Notes: generated from the sequence alone by a model not told the origin. Shown: positions 22,292-33,410, counted from the stretch's first letter. The stretch is DNA of 64,000 nt from Polytrichum commune (GCA_950295325.1 OX485807.1:3472501-3536500); one strand, 5' to 3'. Numbers and translations are program-made.

Positions 22292-22885
22292 TCACATCGA
22301 AAGAAGCGGTTTGGTAAGAGCTTGAATGCAGGTATGATGTTTATCTTTTGTAAGAGACTTGGTCAGGATGTCGGCCCACATAGTGGAAGTTGAAGTATAC
22401 TGCAGTTTCAAAATCTTGGTTTGAACTTTCTCACGGAGAAAATGGAATCGCAGGTCAATATGTTTAGACTGATCGTGATACTTTGGATTCACACTTAAGG
22501 TAATACATGATTGATTGTCACAGTAAATGATTCCGGGGAAAATCAGAGAGTAACCAAGTTCTTGTAGAAGGGTTTGCAACCAAAGTAGTTCTTTTGTGGC
22601 AGTGGCGGCGGCAATATATTCGGCTTCCATTGACGAGAGAGCGACGATAGTTTGCTTGCGGCTTTGCTAGGACAAAAGACATGATGAGTCAAGTTGAAAA
22701 ATATAACCCGAAGTAGACCGACGGGTGTCGATATCACTTGCCCAATCAGCGTTGCTCCAACCAATGAGTTGGTGGAGAGAAGTGGGAGCTGAAGGAGGAC
22801 TAGAATAGACGAGTCCTTGTTTTGAAGTTCCACGCAGATATTGAAGTATGTGTTTGATGCCAAGCCAATGAGCTGGAGTTGGGTC
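22292..22885 (-). pseudogene. Copia RNase H domain
   Basis: MEAEYIAAATATKELLWLQ, YCDNQSCITLSVNPKYHDQS and KHIDLRFHFLREKV are the standard end of a copia RNase H, closing with a WADILTKSL-type motif. A frameshift separates it from RT; the linking text is in a different frame at 22630-22880. Confidence 0.9.
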
Positions 22886-23700
22886 CTACATAAATTGAGC
22901 CAGATTATTGACGGAGAAGGCCAGATCCCAACGTGTGCACGTAACAAGATATTGAAGACTCCCAATAGCTTGTTTGCTCGGGATCTTGTCCATAAGGTGT
23001 TGTTCGTAAGATTGAATATTGTCATGTTGGTGACGTGAGTATCGAATACTAGCTTTGAGAGGCGTCACAACTGAATGAGAAGTGGCCATATTACATTTAG
23101 TCAAGAGATCATGGATGTATTTTTCTTGTGACAATAATAATGTCTTATGGAAGCGATCCCGTTGAATTTGGATGCCAAGAATATAGCCAATCTTGTTGTT
23201 ATCTGTCATGGAAAAATGTTGATTGAATATTGCTTTTGTAATTGTTAAAAATAGAAAGTTGTCGGAGATGATAACCAAATCATCGATATAAAGACCCAAG
23301 AGTAGAATTGAATTGTGGGATCGCTTAATGTAAACGTTTGGATCTGAGGTACATTTAAGGAAGCCCTGACTTAATAAGAATGTGTCAAAGGTCTCGTACC
23401 AGACGCGAGATGCATGTTTTAGACCATAGAGGGATTTTAAGAGGCGGCATACTTGATGTGCAGTGCCAAGTTTAATATAACCCTTAGGTTGTGTTATGTA
23501 AATTTCTTCATGTAACGTTCCGTTTAAAAAGGCGGTAATTACATCCATTTGATGGATGTGATAGTTGTAAATAGTGGCCAGTGCTAAAAGAAGTCACAGT
23601 GATGTCATCCTAATAACATGAGAAAAAATTTCAGTAAAATCAATTCCTGCTTGTTGAGAGAAACCACGAGCAACAAATCTTGCCTTAAAACGCGATAAAG
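22886..23700 (-). pseudogene. Copia reverse transcriptase domain
   Basis: MDVITAFLNGTLHEEIYITQ, LLKSLYGLKHASRVWYETF, the catalytic GLYIDDLVIIS motif, YILGIQI and AIGSLQYLVTCTRWDLAFSV are all present in one open frame (22886-23548). Part of the RT N-terminus lies upstream at about 23550-23770 in a broken frame (QQAGIDFTEIFSHV-like text). Confidence 0.92.
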
Positions 23701-23779
23701 ATCCATCAAAGCTGTATTTTCATCGAAAGGTCCATTTGGTGTTGATGATAGATCGATTTGGCGGCGGATCAACAAGATC

Positions 23780-25044
23780 TCAAGTGCGATTGTTAATTAG
23801 GGAATTATATTCCTTGTCCATAGCGTCTCTCCAATCTTTAGAGTGATCACTGGAAAAGGCTTTAGGGACTGTGAGAGGTTCAACTAGCTCATCTAAGAAG
23901 CCGAAGCTGTACAGGTTAGTGCCATGAAATCGCGGAATATATCTTTGTCCTTTATTGGAATGTGTGGATCTCCTAAGGTGAGGAGGAGAACTAGATTGGG
24001 ATTGACGAAGATGAGAACGCTTATGTGCAGAAGTTGGAGGTATAGTGAGTGGATCTTCATCATCAGGAGGGGGTGGGGTCTTGGGTGGTTCCTGGTTTGG
24101 TGGTTCTGGTGGAGCATGGGTAGATTCGTCCGTTTTGAAGCCTTCTTGCTGATTCAGTGGCAGTGAGTGGGTAGGTCCTGGTTGGGGAGAAGAGGATTTA
24201 GGAACAAGGAAATAAAATTCACCAGGATCAATAGGGGGTGAATGAAGTTGTCCAGTTGAAGAAGAACCGCCATCAGATAATAACGTATCTTCTGAAAAAA
24301 TAACATCACGATTTGTAGAAACAAGTTGGGTTTCTGGATTATACAAGCGATAGCCCTTTATACTTGATGAATAGCCGATAAATATACATTTCATGGCCTT
24401 GGAGTCTAATTTCTTGCGGCGTTCTTTTACAATGTGAGAGTATGCCGGACAACCAAAAATTTGCAAATCAGTAAGATCAAGTCGTAACCCTGTCCAAAGT
24501 TCATATGGGGTTATGTTGTTTAAAGAGGTAGTATGAGAACGATTTTGCAGATAGTAGGTAGTGGCCACATCTTCTGCCTATAAATGTTTGTTCACATGAG
24601 CAACTTGAAGCATACTTCGTGTGGCTTCAACCAGGGTACGGTTCTTCCGTTCGGCAACCCCATTTTGAGCAGAATGGTAGGGATTGGTAAGGTGATGTTG
24701 AATTCCATGATCTTGACAAAATTTTGTAAAACTGTTGGATGTAAATTTGCCATCGTTATCCAATCGGAGAATAAGTATTTTGTGTTTATCATGGTGATTT
24801 TCTACTAATGTCTTATAAGTTTGGAAATAAGATAAAGTAGAGGATTTCTTATTTAAGAAATATACATGGGTAAAACGGGAGTAATCATCAATGAATGAGA
24901 GGAAATTAAGAGCACCACCTAATGAAGGCGTACTCATAGGGCCACACAAATTTGTGTGGATTAAAGCCAATGGGGCAATGACTCTTGTAGAAGGAGATGT
25001 TGGGTAAGAACTTTGGATTTGTTTACCAAACACACAACCCTCAC

Positions 25045-25075
<31 letters not shown>
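23780..25075 (-). pseudogene. Copia integrase and integrase C-terminal linker
   Basis: GCVFGKQIQSSYP ends the zinc finger. The core shows LCGPMSTPSLGGALNFL, FIDDYSRFTHVYF, LRLDNDGKFTSNSF and QNGVAERKNRTLVEATRSML, covering the catalytic D, D, E region. A stop at about 24577 splits it from the C-terminal part (23780-24568: TTYYLQNRSHTTSLNNITPY, ELWTG, YSSSIKGYRLYNPETQ and a Pro/Ser-rich linker). Confidence 0.92.

Positions 25076-25078
<3 letters not shown>
25047..25078. repeat. (AG)16 microsatellite
   Basis: A perfect dinucleotide run inside the copia coding region, between the protease segment and the integrase finger end. It must disrupt or lengthen the pre-integrase region. Confidence 0.97.
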
Positions 25079-25083
<5 letters not shown>

Positions 25084-25178
25084 TTTAATGTAGGAAGTCC
25101 ATTAACCATGTTATGTTTTTGCATAAGGTTAATGGAACGTACATTAAGGTGGTCTAATCGGTAGTGTCACTTAAGTGT

Positions 25179-25844
25179 TTATGAGTCAGATTTAGACAAA
25201 GTTGTAGATATATAATTGGGTTCTGATGGGGAAATACCAATGCCAAAAAAGAATAAATTGCCTTCTTTTGGAATTCGAAATATCATTTGTTTAGTTGAGT
25301 CTGGTGACTTGGTTTTAATAAGACATTGAGTCTGAGTAAATGTAATAATTGTGTTGCCTGTCGTCGTAATTTGACTTACATACAATAAGTTTTTGGCAAG
25401 GCCAGGGACATATAAAACATCAGGAATCAATAGACATTCTCTAGTTGATACTTTTAACATAATAGATACATAGCCAAGAGCATTGTGCGAGCGATTGTCG
25501 CCGAGAATTATCATTCTTGGGGTTTCGAGAAGTTGGTAATCTTGAAAGAGTTCCTTTTGAGGAGACATATGTTGGCTAGCACCCGAATCTAGATACCATG
25601 ACAAGGAAGGGCCAAAATTATCACATATTGCCGAAAAGAGATAAGTTGGTGTGTCAGCAGTAAGGATACTACTAGTTTGAGTAATAAGAACATTATTAGC
25701 TTGGCCGTGCTCATTCTTAGCTTGGTCGCGTTTTTTCTTACAACACTCAGGAGATTTATGCCCTGGGATCCCACAGTAATGACAAATAATAGTCCTTCGA
25801 GTAGATGAGTTAGTATTTTGATCAATGGGTTTTGTCCGCACCAA
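25179..25844 (-). pseudogene. Copia zinc knuckle and aspartic protease
   Basis: The CCHC knuckle CHYCGIPGHKSPEC comes first, then SWYLDSGASQHMSPQKELF with the DSGA catalytic motif, then the protease body (MIILGDNRSHNALGYVSI, IPDVLYVPGLAKNLLYVSQI). It is one open frame of 221 codons. Confidence 0.92.
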
Positions 25845-26574
25845 TTCTTTCCATTGTTCCGAAATTGTAAGCAGTAGCTTTGCTTGTTGTTCTTTGGAAA
25901 TTGTCCAGATAAATTGAACTTATTTGAAGATGGCTTAATAAATTTTCCCTTGACGTAGAAGCGTTGATTTTCGATATCTCAGGCTTAGAAAGATTGATGG
26001 AATTTTGTTGGAGTATATTAGATAGTAGAGTCGAAAATGTCAGATTGGCAATACCACATTCCGTGGTTATTAAGGCACTCCAAGAATCCGGTAAAGCAAT
26101 GAGCAACAAATTAACTTGCTGGTCTTTTGTGAAAACACATCCGGCAATTTCAGCTTCGTTAAGAAGCGACTGCCATGTTTCCAAGAAGGACATAATTTTG
26201 TCAGAATCTGACATAGTCAAGCGGCAAAGTTACTTATGCAAATTTACTTGCGACGCTTTGTTAGACTTCTCATAGATTTGTTTCAAAAGATCCCAAACCT
26301 ACTTAGAGGTTGTGAGAGAACGTAAAGAAAGGAGTTGCTTCTGATTGCAATGGAGCAAAAGCTCTGATCGGGCCTTGACATCACGTAATTTCTAGTTTGC
26401 AAAGCCTACTACGTCACTTGTAGCAGGAGCTACATCGCTACCATCCATGACGCCCCATATTTCAGAGCGAATTAATGATAATTCAAGTTTCATACTCCAA
26501 GTCGCATAATTGTCTGCGCTTAGGATTGAAATTACGTAAGCTCGGTTTGTTGAAGTTAATCCAACATTGGCCAT
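25822..26574 (-). pseudogene. Copia gag (UBN2-like) region
   Basis: MANVGLTSTNRAYVISILSA, DNYATWSMKLELSLIRSEIW, then after stops SDSDKIMSFLETWQSLLNEA and LLLIALPDSWSALITTECG. This is the usual plant copia gag order. A stop-containing stretch at 26221-26391 divides it. Confidence 0.88.
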
Positions 26575-26628
26575 TGTGCTATTGCTTAAATTTATACTTC
26601 CTAGGGAGTTAATTGGAAGTATTGAAGT

Positions 26629-26961
26629 TTAAAGTTCTTGGTGCAGATGAGAAGGCACAATGTCATAGGAATCGTTCTCGAAGAACTGTGGATTTATCTC
26701 ATCAAATTGACCAACTCGATTAAGTAAATTAATGTAGCTTATAAAGCTTTCATGTGCGTTGTTGACTCCGTATGAAATCATTTCGAAATTCAGATTCGAA
26801 GGGAGTCCAACGTCTTCACCTGCTAGTTCTTCTACAAGTTGAAATAATCCTTCTTGGATGTGATGTTGATTTTCATTTTCAACTCTTTCTTCCTCTCGGA
26901 CTAGTGTATCGAAAGCATTTTCGTTGGAACACTCATGTGGAGGAGTTGGAACGAGGCACAT
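26629..26961 (-). CDS. Extra ORF between PBS and gag of the copia element
   Basis: 110 codons from ATG (26961) to TAA, uninterrupted. It starts 20 bp after the primer binding site and ends 54 bp before the gag start. The product is acidic (NAFDTLVREEERVENENQHH, EGLFQLVEELAGEDVGLP) with no motif I know. Most plant copia elements go straight from PBS and leader into gag. It may be a chance ORF or an element-specific accessory protein. Confidence 0.45.
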   Translation of the reverse strand: MCLVPTPPHECSNENAFDTLVREEERVENENQHHIQEGLFQLVEELAGEDVGLPSNLNFEMISYGVNNAHESFISYINLLNRVGQFDEINPQFFENDSYDIVPSHLHQEL

Positions 26962-26981
26962 GTTGAAGTTTTAAGTTTTTT

Positions 26982-26993
26982 GCTCTGATACCA
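26982..26993 (-). other. Primer binding site of the copia element
   Basis: On the element strand it reads TGGTATCAGAGC, the standard 12-nt complement of initiator methionine tRNA 3' end, directly abutting the 5' LTR. This fixes the element's orientation. Confidence 0.95.
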
Positions 26994-27187
26994 TGTTGTG
27001 CGGAATGCAAAACTACAAGAAGTTGAAGATGTGTATGTCATATTAATGATAATATGTTTACAAGAGAGAAGCCTTCTTATGAAGGACAGAGACACTGTTT
27101 GGTATATCTAAAAGGTGTGACTGTTCAAACACCTTTACAACAGAACGGTGTGAGTCTAAGACTCTAAGCTAACTGATTGGACTAACA
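26994..27187 (-). repeat. 5' LTR of the copia element
   Basis: 194 bp, TG...CA, about 96% identical to 21967-22160. Confidence 0.95.
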
Positions 27188-28930
27188 CATCCTTTCATGA
27201 TTTCTCAAAAAATTTAATTGATGCCGGTTTTAATTACAATGTCCAACAATGGTCTTTTACTTGGTCTCAATCAAAGTGACCAAGTACCACCTCAGTTGTA
27301 ATCATCAGCCAATGCCACAAAACTCATTAAAGATCCATAGTTTAATTCCTTCATTTAATCTTTTAAGATTTTATGTATAGATGAATTTATATATGCATCA
27401 TGGTAGACAACCACCACCGAGAATTACTGAAGATTATAATATAATTCACACAAGCAAAATACTCACATAAATCTTTGGAATCATAATACGCCCTAGGATA
27501 ATCTAAACACAAGTTTTTTTTTTTGTTTTTTTTTATATAAGTTTGTACAACATGTTATTAATTTTTTTCAATATTTCAAATATACAAATGATTGGCAGTT
27601 GAAAGGTAGGGTGAACTTTGAAGCTCTCAAGGATCAAACTAGTATCATTCTCAAATAACCCTTTGCCTTCCACCCTCTTCTCGATTGAAACCAAGTAAAT
27701 GCCAACCTCAATTTTCACAACGATAATTACCCTTTGACTCTCAATGATTCATATCCAACTTATCTCTATTGCAAGCCCAAACACTAATAAACTAATTAGA
27801 CGATTGTCTCACCGATTCCAATTATTTTTCCTCCCAATAAATACTAACATTTCTTTCATGTGGATGTTCTTTCTCTGTCTTCCTTGCTTATCACATATAA
27901 CTTGGGGTCTGCAACTCGTATGGTCAATGATTTGAATTTCTCACTTGAAGATTCAATGCCTCCAATCAATCCACCCGCATTCCTCACACACTACAAATTT
28001 GAAAGCATAGATCCATCCACTTCATCCATGTTAAGATCTTACTTACATACCCCTCAACCAATCAAACTATTGACTTGCAATTTTGTTTGATATAAACCTT
28101 AACGTGCACACAAATCAAAAAACTGGAGGGATGTTTTTTGAACTTATTTTCCAATTAACCTTCAGCCAATTCATTTACCCAATGCTTCGAAATCAAAGAT
28201 TCTAGACCGTTCATCTACTGGTACAATAGGCTCTCAAGTTTAACCTTTCCTCAACTAGACTATGGCCTAACATTTCAGTTTCAACACCGACTCGCAACAC
28301 AAGGCAATCTTTAATCTATTTCTCCATTAGAAATCCAAAATCACTCAGAGACATTCAACACATTTGGAAAGACTTCACAAGGATTATACAAAAAAAAATT
28401 GAACCAGTCCATACCAACACCCTGGTTGATCTTTAATTAATCCAAACAATAGATTGAAGAATTACCCAACTCTTGCAACTTCCAAAAGAGTCAATCATTG
28501 ACTTGATGCTAATATAATTACTTAAGAGATGATAATCCTTTTGACAAAGATTAGATACTAAGTAAAAAATCAATATTTTTCTCCCTCTTGCAAGGAGAAT
28601 AGATTCCCCTACTTATATTAGAAAATTACCATGTGTTGTAATTAGGAGCGATGCATCCTTTCTTATCAAACTATGGCCTTTTAAAATCTTTTGTTTCTAA
28701 ATCTCAAATTCATAGTAATATGAATCACATGTCCCTTAAATTTTCTAGTTCATTGTAACTCCATTTACATTGTTTTTCCCCGAGGTACCAAATTTAACAA
28801 AAATTAAACACCACATAGGTGCATGTAATTTTATAAGGAATCAAATTATTTATATTTATATTAAATTTATGAGTTAGACCTTTCCAATGGATAGTTGTTT
28901 CTCTTCGGAAAGATTAGTTTTCAAGCTCAA
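27188..28930. other. AT-rich intergenic sequence
   Basis: No supported gene, RNA or element ends. Contains a T-rich run at about 27513-27535. Confidence 0.5.
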
Positions 28931-28939
28931 GTGTTGGCC

Positions 28940-29070
28940 CTATATGAATCCTAATGTAAGATGAGGTTTTTCTAAATGGGGTAGTAGAAGTTAAGAAAAT
29001 TAAATAATTCTTTATTGGTCAATGGTTCATTAAGCCATGGGAACCACTGGAAGGAAGCGACTTGGAACCA
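28940..29070 (+). repeat. Third copy of the repeat found in SDH introns 2 and 3
   Basis: TAAGATGAGGTTTTTCTAAA, GGGGTAGTAGAAGTTA, TTATTGGTCAATGGTTCATT and AAGCCATGGGAACC match, in order, the start of the SDH intron-2 copy at about 40133-40220 (TAAGACGAGGGCTTTCCTAA, CGGAGCAGTAGAAGTA, CTATTGGTTCAATAAACCAT). Only the first part is present. Confidence 0.65.
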
Positions 29071-29099
29071 ACACTTGCAAGTGAATTCAAATGCATGTG

Positions 29100-29230
29100 A
29101 GGATGACAGTTTGTGTGTTCATATTCCCACTCAAGTATTTTGTGCATGGAGCATCATGTTTGTAACCAATTAATTGTCTCATTGCATGCCATGGTGATTG
29201 AAGCTATGTGTATGTGACTAGTTTGGACCC
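29100..29230 (+). repeat. Outlying partial copy of the 445-bp repeat unit
   Basis: CCCACTCAAGTATTTTGTGC, ATGGAGCATCATGTTTGTAA and TGGTGATTGAAGCTATGTGT match the second half of the units at 29880-30610. Confidence 0.7.
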
Positions 29231-29879
29231 ATACCATCTCGAAATTGTTGCATATGAACTGATGTCGTAGGCCATTCTTGAACCGTCTCTTCAACATGCC
29301 CTTGTCAATAGCTTACGGTCTTGGAACTTTGAAAAAATGATTGCGTCGGCGCCCACCCGCCCTTGCAATAGGTTGCCAATATATGTATATATATGATTTT
29401 TTCTTGGCATTGCGGCAAACATAAGATTGTTTTTGTGAATCTTTATTTTGGGATCGATTCTTGGCTTAGGAGCAATCATGGTGGTGATGCCATGGTCACA
29501 TGATCAACCAATTTTTGATTTGGGTCTGGAAAAAATGCAGTTACCTTCTCCAAAAACTAGTCAATTTCAATTCGAATCAAAGTTTATGGTGAAATAGAAA
29601 GGTATTATAATAGGGAATTCAGATGAATTAGTTTGCAAAACATTCATGAATACAATAGATATCATCTAAACCATTCAAGTAGCCAAAGGGTATGTGATAT
29701 GAAACAAGGAAACTCTTCACTTTGTATAGAACTAGCCATGAACTTGTGACAAAACACTCTACAAATTCCTCAATTAGAAATACAATGAAATATCTTCCTC
29801 TCAAGTATATGTGTTTCTGTCCCAAATTCAAAATTGATATCAGATCAGTGCAAACCCTTCACAATTAGTTTGCTGCTTG
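29231..29879. other. Intergenic, no gene seen
   Basis: Only small unsupported ORFs. A (TA)-rich run occurs at about 29378-29396. Confidence 0.45.
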
Positions 29880-30615
29880 CCAAACTCACTCACTTAAACC
29901 TCGGTGTCAATGGAGCATTCAAAAACGGTGTCCCAGCTCTACCTAGTTCTTTATGTCATTCCTTGTGGACGCGTGTGGAGATGTTAATTTCTTGTGTTCA
30001 TCATAAAGTAAGTTTCACGTCTCCACTCAAGTATTTGTGTTTGGAGCATCACTTTTGTAATGATTTAACTTAGTTGTCCCATCGCACTCCGTGACAATGG
30101 AAGCTATGTGTACGTGATCTTCCTGGCATGGCGATAAGCAGAAACTGGTTGTTGTAAATCTCTGTATGTAGACTAATCCGTAGCGTAAAGTGATCCACGG
30201 TCGCAAGATCGGCCAATTTGGAGGAGGTAATTGCGTCTAGCTTTATTGAGTGAATGGACAGGAGCAATCTCCAATTCAAGTCCTTCGCAACTGCTTTGGT
30301 GCCTGTTGGCAATTGCAGAAGGGGACAAATTCACTCACCTAGCCCTCGGTGTCAATGGAGCATTAAAAGACGATGTCCCAGCTCTACGTAGTTCTTTATG
30401 TCATTTTTTGTGGACGCATGTGGAGATGACAAGCTCGTGTGTTGATCATAAAGTTTCACTTCCCCACTCAAATACTTGTGCCTGAAGCATCACTTCTGTA
30501 ATATGTTAACTTAGTTGTCCCACCGCACTCCATGACGATTGAAGCGATGTGTACGTGACATTTCCTAGCATGGTCATGATCAGAAGCTGGATATTGTGAA
30601 TCTTTGACATCCTTG
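29880..30615 (+). repeat. Tandem duplication with ~445-bp period
   Basis: TCGGTGTCAATGGAGCATT occurs at 29901 and 30346. Both are followed in order by GTCCCAGCTCTAC, TAGTTCTTTATGTCATT, GTGGACGC, ATCATAAAG, CCACTCAA, TTAGTTGTCCCA and CATGACGATT- or GTGACAATGG-like text. The array sits just upstream of the NFD2-like gene, so it may be in its promoter or a 5' intron. Confidence 0.8.
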
Positions 30616-30842
30616 GGAGCGATTATAAAATTTGAGTGAGCCATGGCGACGAATGTGCGTTGAGAACTTTGTGCCTAATTCTTCACAGGATCTGCCCTTT
30701 CTCAGAAGGTACGTTGAGTCTAGTTGAAGTCTTTAAACTGTTGCCAGAACACTCTTGGTGACATTAAAGCACAGCTGCCAAACTGTTTTGGTACATGTTG
30801 GGAAAACTACTTTGATTTGTGTCGCAGACGGCGCCAAGCACG

Positions 30843-32808
30843 ATGACGGAGATGAAGGGAACGTTACACCGCCCTTCAGAGGCAAAGCTTGCAGTCCTCC
30901 AGGAGAAGCTCGGGTAACTTATGTCTTTCTGCAACCTCCTCAAATTCCTTCGATAGTCTCAGAGCTTGTCATCACACTCCAGCAGTTATTATGCGCGCGC
31001 GAGCTGACAAGTTTCTAACATCTTTGAGTGCAACTTTAGGTAGCAAGTGACTTCGTTTGCTGCATTAGGGTTTACGCACAACATAGATATACCAGGGGTA
31101 GTCTTCATGAATGTGCATTTTGTGATTGCAAAAAAAAATTGTGCGAGATCAATGTCGACGAGCTCACAAATTCACACATCCTTGACAAAGGGCTACTGTA
31201 GATAGCAAGTTACTGTGTCTGCTGCATAATGTCGATACGCCAGGGGCAGTGTTGGTTAACATGCATGGTAAGATTGCAACAAATGTGAGGAGACATCAGG
31301 TTGCAACAAAATATTGTGTGCAAGATCGATGTCGGAGAGCTGACAAATTTACAACACCTTTGAGAAAGGGTTACTTTGGATAGGAATGGACTATGTTCGC
31401 TGCATTAGGGCTGCGCACAACATAGATACGCGAGAGTGGTGTTCATGAATAATTGTATTTTAGATATTCCAACAGATGTGATGATAGATCACGTTGCAAC
31501 GAATTATTGTGTTCAAGGTCGATATCGGCGATCTGACAATTTTATAACTCTTGGAAGGGCTACATTATGTAGCAATCGACTGTGTTTGCTGCATTAGGGT
31601 TTACGCACAACATAGAGACGCCAGGGTAGTGCTGATGAATAGTGATACATTTTGAGATTGCAACAAATGTGATGATACATCACATTGCAACGAATTATTG
31701 TGTGCAAGGTTGATGTTGGCAAACTGACAAATTTCCAAAACCTTGGAAAAAGGACTACTTAAGGTAGCAAGTGCAGTAGGGTTTAAGCAGAACAGACGCC
31801 AGGGTAGTGTTGATTAAGACTTGTGCATTTTGAGATTGCAACAAATATGAGTATATAGATCACGTTGCAACAAATCATTGTGTCCAAGACCGATAGCGGT
31901 GAGCTGATAAGTTTACGAAATTATTAGGAAGGGCTACTAAAGATACATAGCAAGTGAAGAACACTTGATGCTCTGTTTGCTGAATCAGGTTTCACACGCA
32001 AGAAAGGGTAATTCTAAACAAAATTTCTGGCAAGATCAGAGACGGATTTCTGCCAAAGGCTTTTGATCCGCATTATAAGAAGGGATGGAAAGGGTTATCC
32101 AAATCTTGGTGTCCAGGTCAAACGAAGAACATGTGTTAGTCGTCTTTGGTTCACCCTAGGTCCAAAAAGGCATATTGGCAGCGAGTGATGCTGACATCTT
32201 ACTGTCTGAAATTGGGCGTACATTAAGTTGATTGCACATTTTATTGAAGATGATAAGTTCAATCTGAGATCAAAGGCACATGGAATGTTGGTGTATTACA
32301 TGGTGCTTTCTTAAATCTTGCTGCTGTTCACACGAATATATCATGTGGCAGGTACAGATTCAGAAGTGTGAATCTTCTGTTGGATGCTTTGACACATTCC
32401 TCTTTCTCGGAAGCGAACAACGAACTGCTGCACGTCCTGGGATCAAAAGTGATGCAGCAGGCAGTGGCTGCACACTTCATCCTCACAAAGCCACAAATTG
32501 CCAAAGGCAAGCTGGAGCAGCACATTGTGGAAATATGCAGCACGAAATCTTGTGCCAGTGATGCCCTTGACCTGGGACTTGAATCACTCATCATGGTCGG
32601 CAAAAGTGTCATGAGGCTCAACGAGAAAATTCTATCTGGCGCCCTCTACGCAATTTACGGGGCTATCGCTCTGGACGATGGCCCGACTACAGCTAACTTT
32701 GTATACTGGACCCTGAAGAATTGGAACGCCACAGACGTCAACAACAACAACAATACAAATGTTGATATTGGCAACACATACAAGCCGGATGATTCCGTGT
32801 TCAGGTAA
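30843..32808 (+). CDS. NFD2-like RNase III-domain protein (two visible exons)
   Basis: Exons 30843-30913 and 32352-32808 join in frame (GT at 30914, AG at 32350-32351) to 175 codons. Across the junction the text is QEKLGYRFRSVNLLLDALTH, a textbook start of an RNase III domain. HSSFSEANNELLHVLGSKV and SGALYAIYGAIALDDG follow. The four catalytic acids of RNase III are replaced: H51 and S55 in the signature, G120 and Y123 near the end. This matches plant NUCLEAR FUSION DEFECTIVE 2-type proteins, which I recall as divergent RNase III folds needed for polar nuclei fusion; an inactive or RNA-binding role is inference. A good acceptor at about 30827 suggests a further upstream exon, perhaps a signal peptide, which I could not place. 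The C-terminus is Asn-rich with NAT and NNT sequons. Confidence 0.75.
30990..31990 (+). repeat. ~185-bp tandem repeat filling the NFD2-like intron
   Basis: Six diverged units are marked by GAGCTGACAA-like text at about 31002, 31160, 31338, 31531, 31723 and 31902 (spacing 158-193 bp). Each also has GTTTGCTGCATTAGGG, ACGCACAACATAGA, CGCCAGGG and TTTTGAGATTGCAACAAAT versions. The array occupies about 1 kb of the 1438-bp intron. Confidence 0.85.
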
Positions 32809-32981
32809 ACTAAGTTCTCGAGTACAATGACATCAACTTGCAAAATCCTAAGCTCCTGCTCTTCAATTCCAACGAACATGTCATCCATCACAAAATTGGA
32901 AGATTTGCTTGAAGCTGGTGGTGAGTTGGTTCTGATGATTTGTTGTGTGCGGGATATGAGATAGTCTTCAAACACAGGATG

Positions 32982-33410
32982 GTTACAGAGTACATCATGA
33001 GTTTCTGTGTGATCCAAGAATATTGTCTAAGTATGCTCCTGCCTGATGTTGAATGAAGTTGTAGGGTTTTGCAGACATCCATCTTGAGAACTGTGAGTGA
33101 AAGCATTTGAAAGCTACTCAAAGGCAGTGACGAATATGAGACCTCAAAACGAAACAGTTCATGTCTGATGAGATTTATTGTGAATGCTCGAATACTTTCT
33201 AGTCAATTTAATGTCAATACAGCACTTGTGACTATTCCATCGACTATCATCAAGAGCACACAGACGAGCACTCTTTAAACATGGGAGGTTTCAGAGTACA
33301 CCATGAATTCCTGTGTGATCCAAAGAAATGCGATCAATGTTATATGCTCCTGGCTGATGTTGAATGAAGACACCCATCCTGAGAACCGTGAGTGAAAGCA
33401 TTTAAGTCAT
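32982..33410 (+). repeat. Two-copy direct repeat, ~306-bp offset
   Basis: Copy one (32985-33115) and copy two (33291-33410) share CAGAGTACA(T/C)CATGA, TTC(C)TGTGTGATCCAA, ATGCTCCTG(C/G)CTGATGTTGA and GTGAGTGAAAGCATTT in order. It lies directly 3' of the NFD2-like gene. Confidence 0.75.

Larger units (their letters stand above)
21967..27187 (-). mobile_element. Ty1/copia LTR retrotransposon, structurally complete (5221 bp)
   Basis: Two 194-bp LTRs in direct orientation differ at 8 positions by my alignment (~4%). The flanks CATCA (21962-21966) and CATCC (27188-27192) are a near-perfect 5-bp target duplication. The primer binding site is next to the right LTR, so the element reads leftward. 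The domain order on the minus strand is an extra ORF, gag, zinc knuckle, protease, integrase, RT, RNase H. The coding frame has several stops and frameshifts and an (AG)16 expansion, so the copy is not autonomous now. Confidence 0.95.

Noticed and set aside
22841-24166. Plus-strand ORFs at 22841-23038 and 23924-24166
   Set aside because: Shadows of the minus-strand copia RT and integrase linker.
30990-31990. CRISPR-like array
   Set aside because: Units are ~185 bp, diverged along their full length, in a plant intron. There is no short repeat/spacer structure.
32655-33121. Minus-strand ORFs over the NFD2-like exon end
   Set aside because: Antisense to a well-supported exon and its 3' flank, with no domain.
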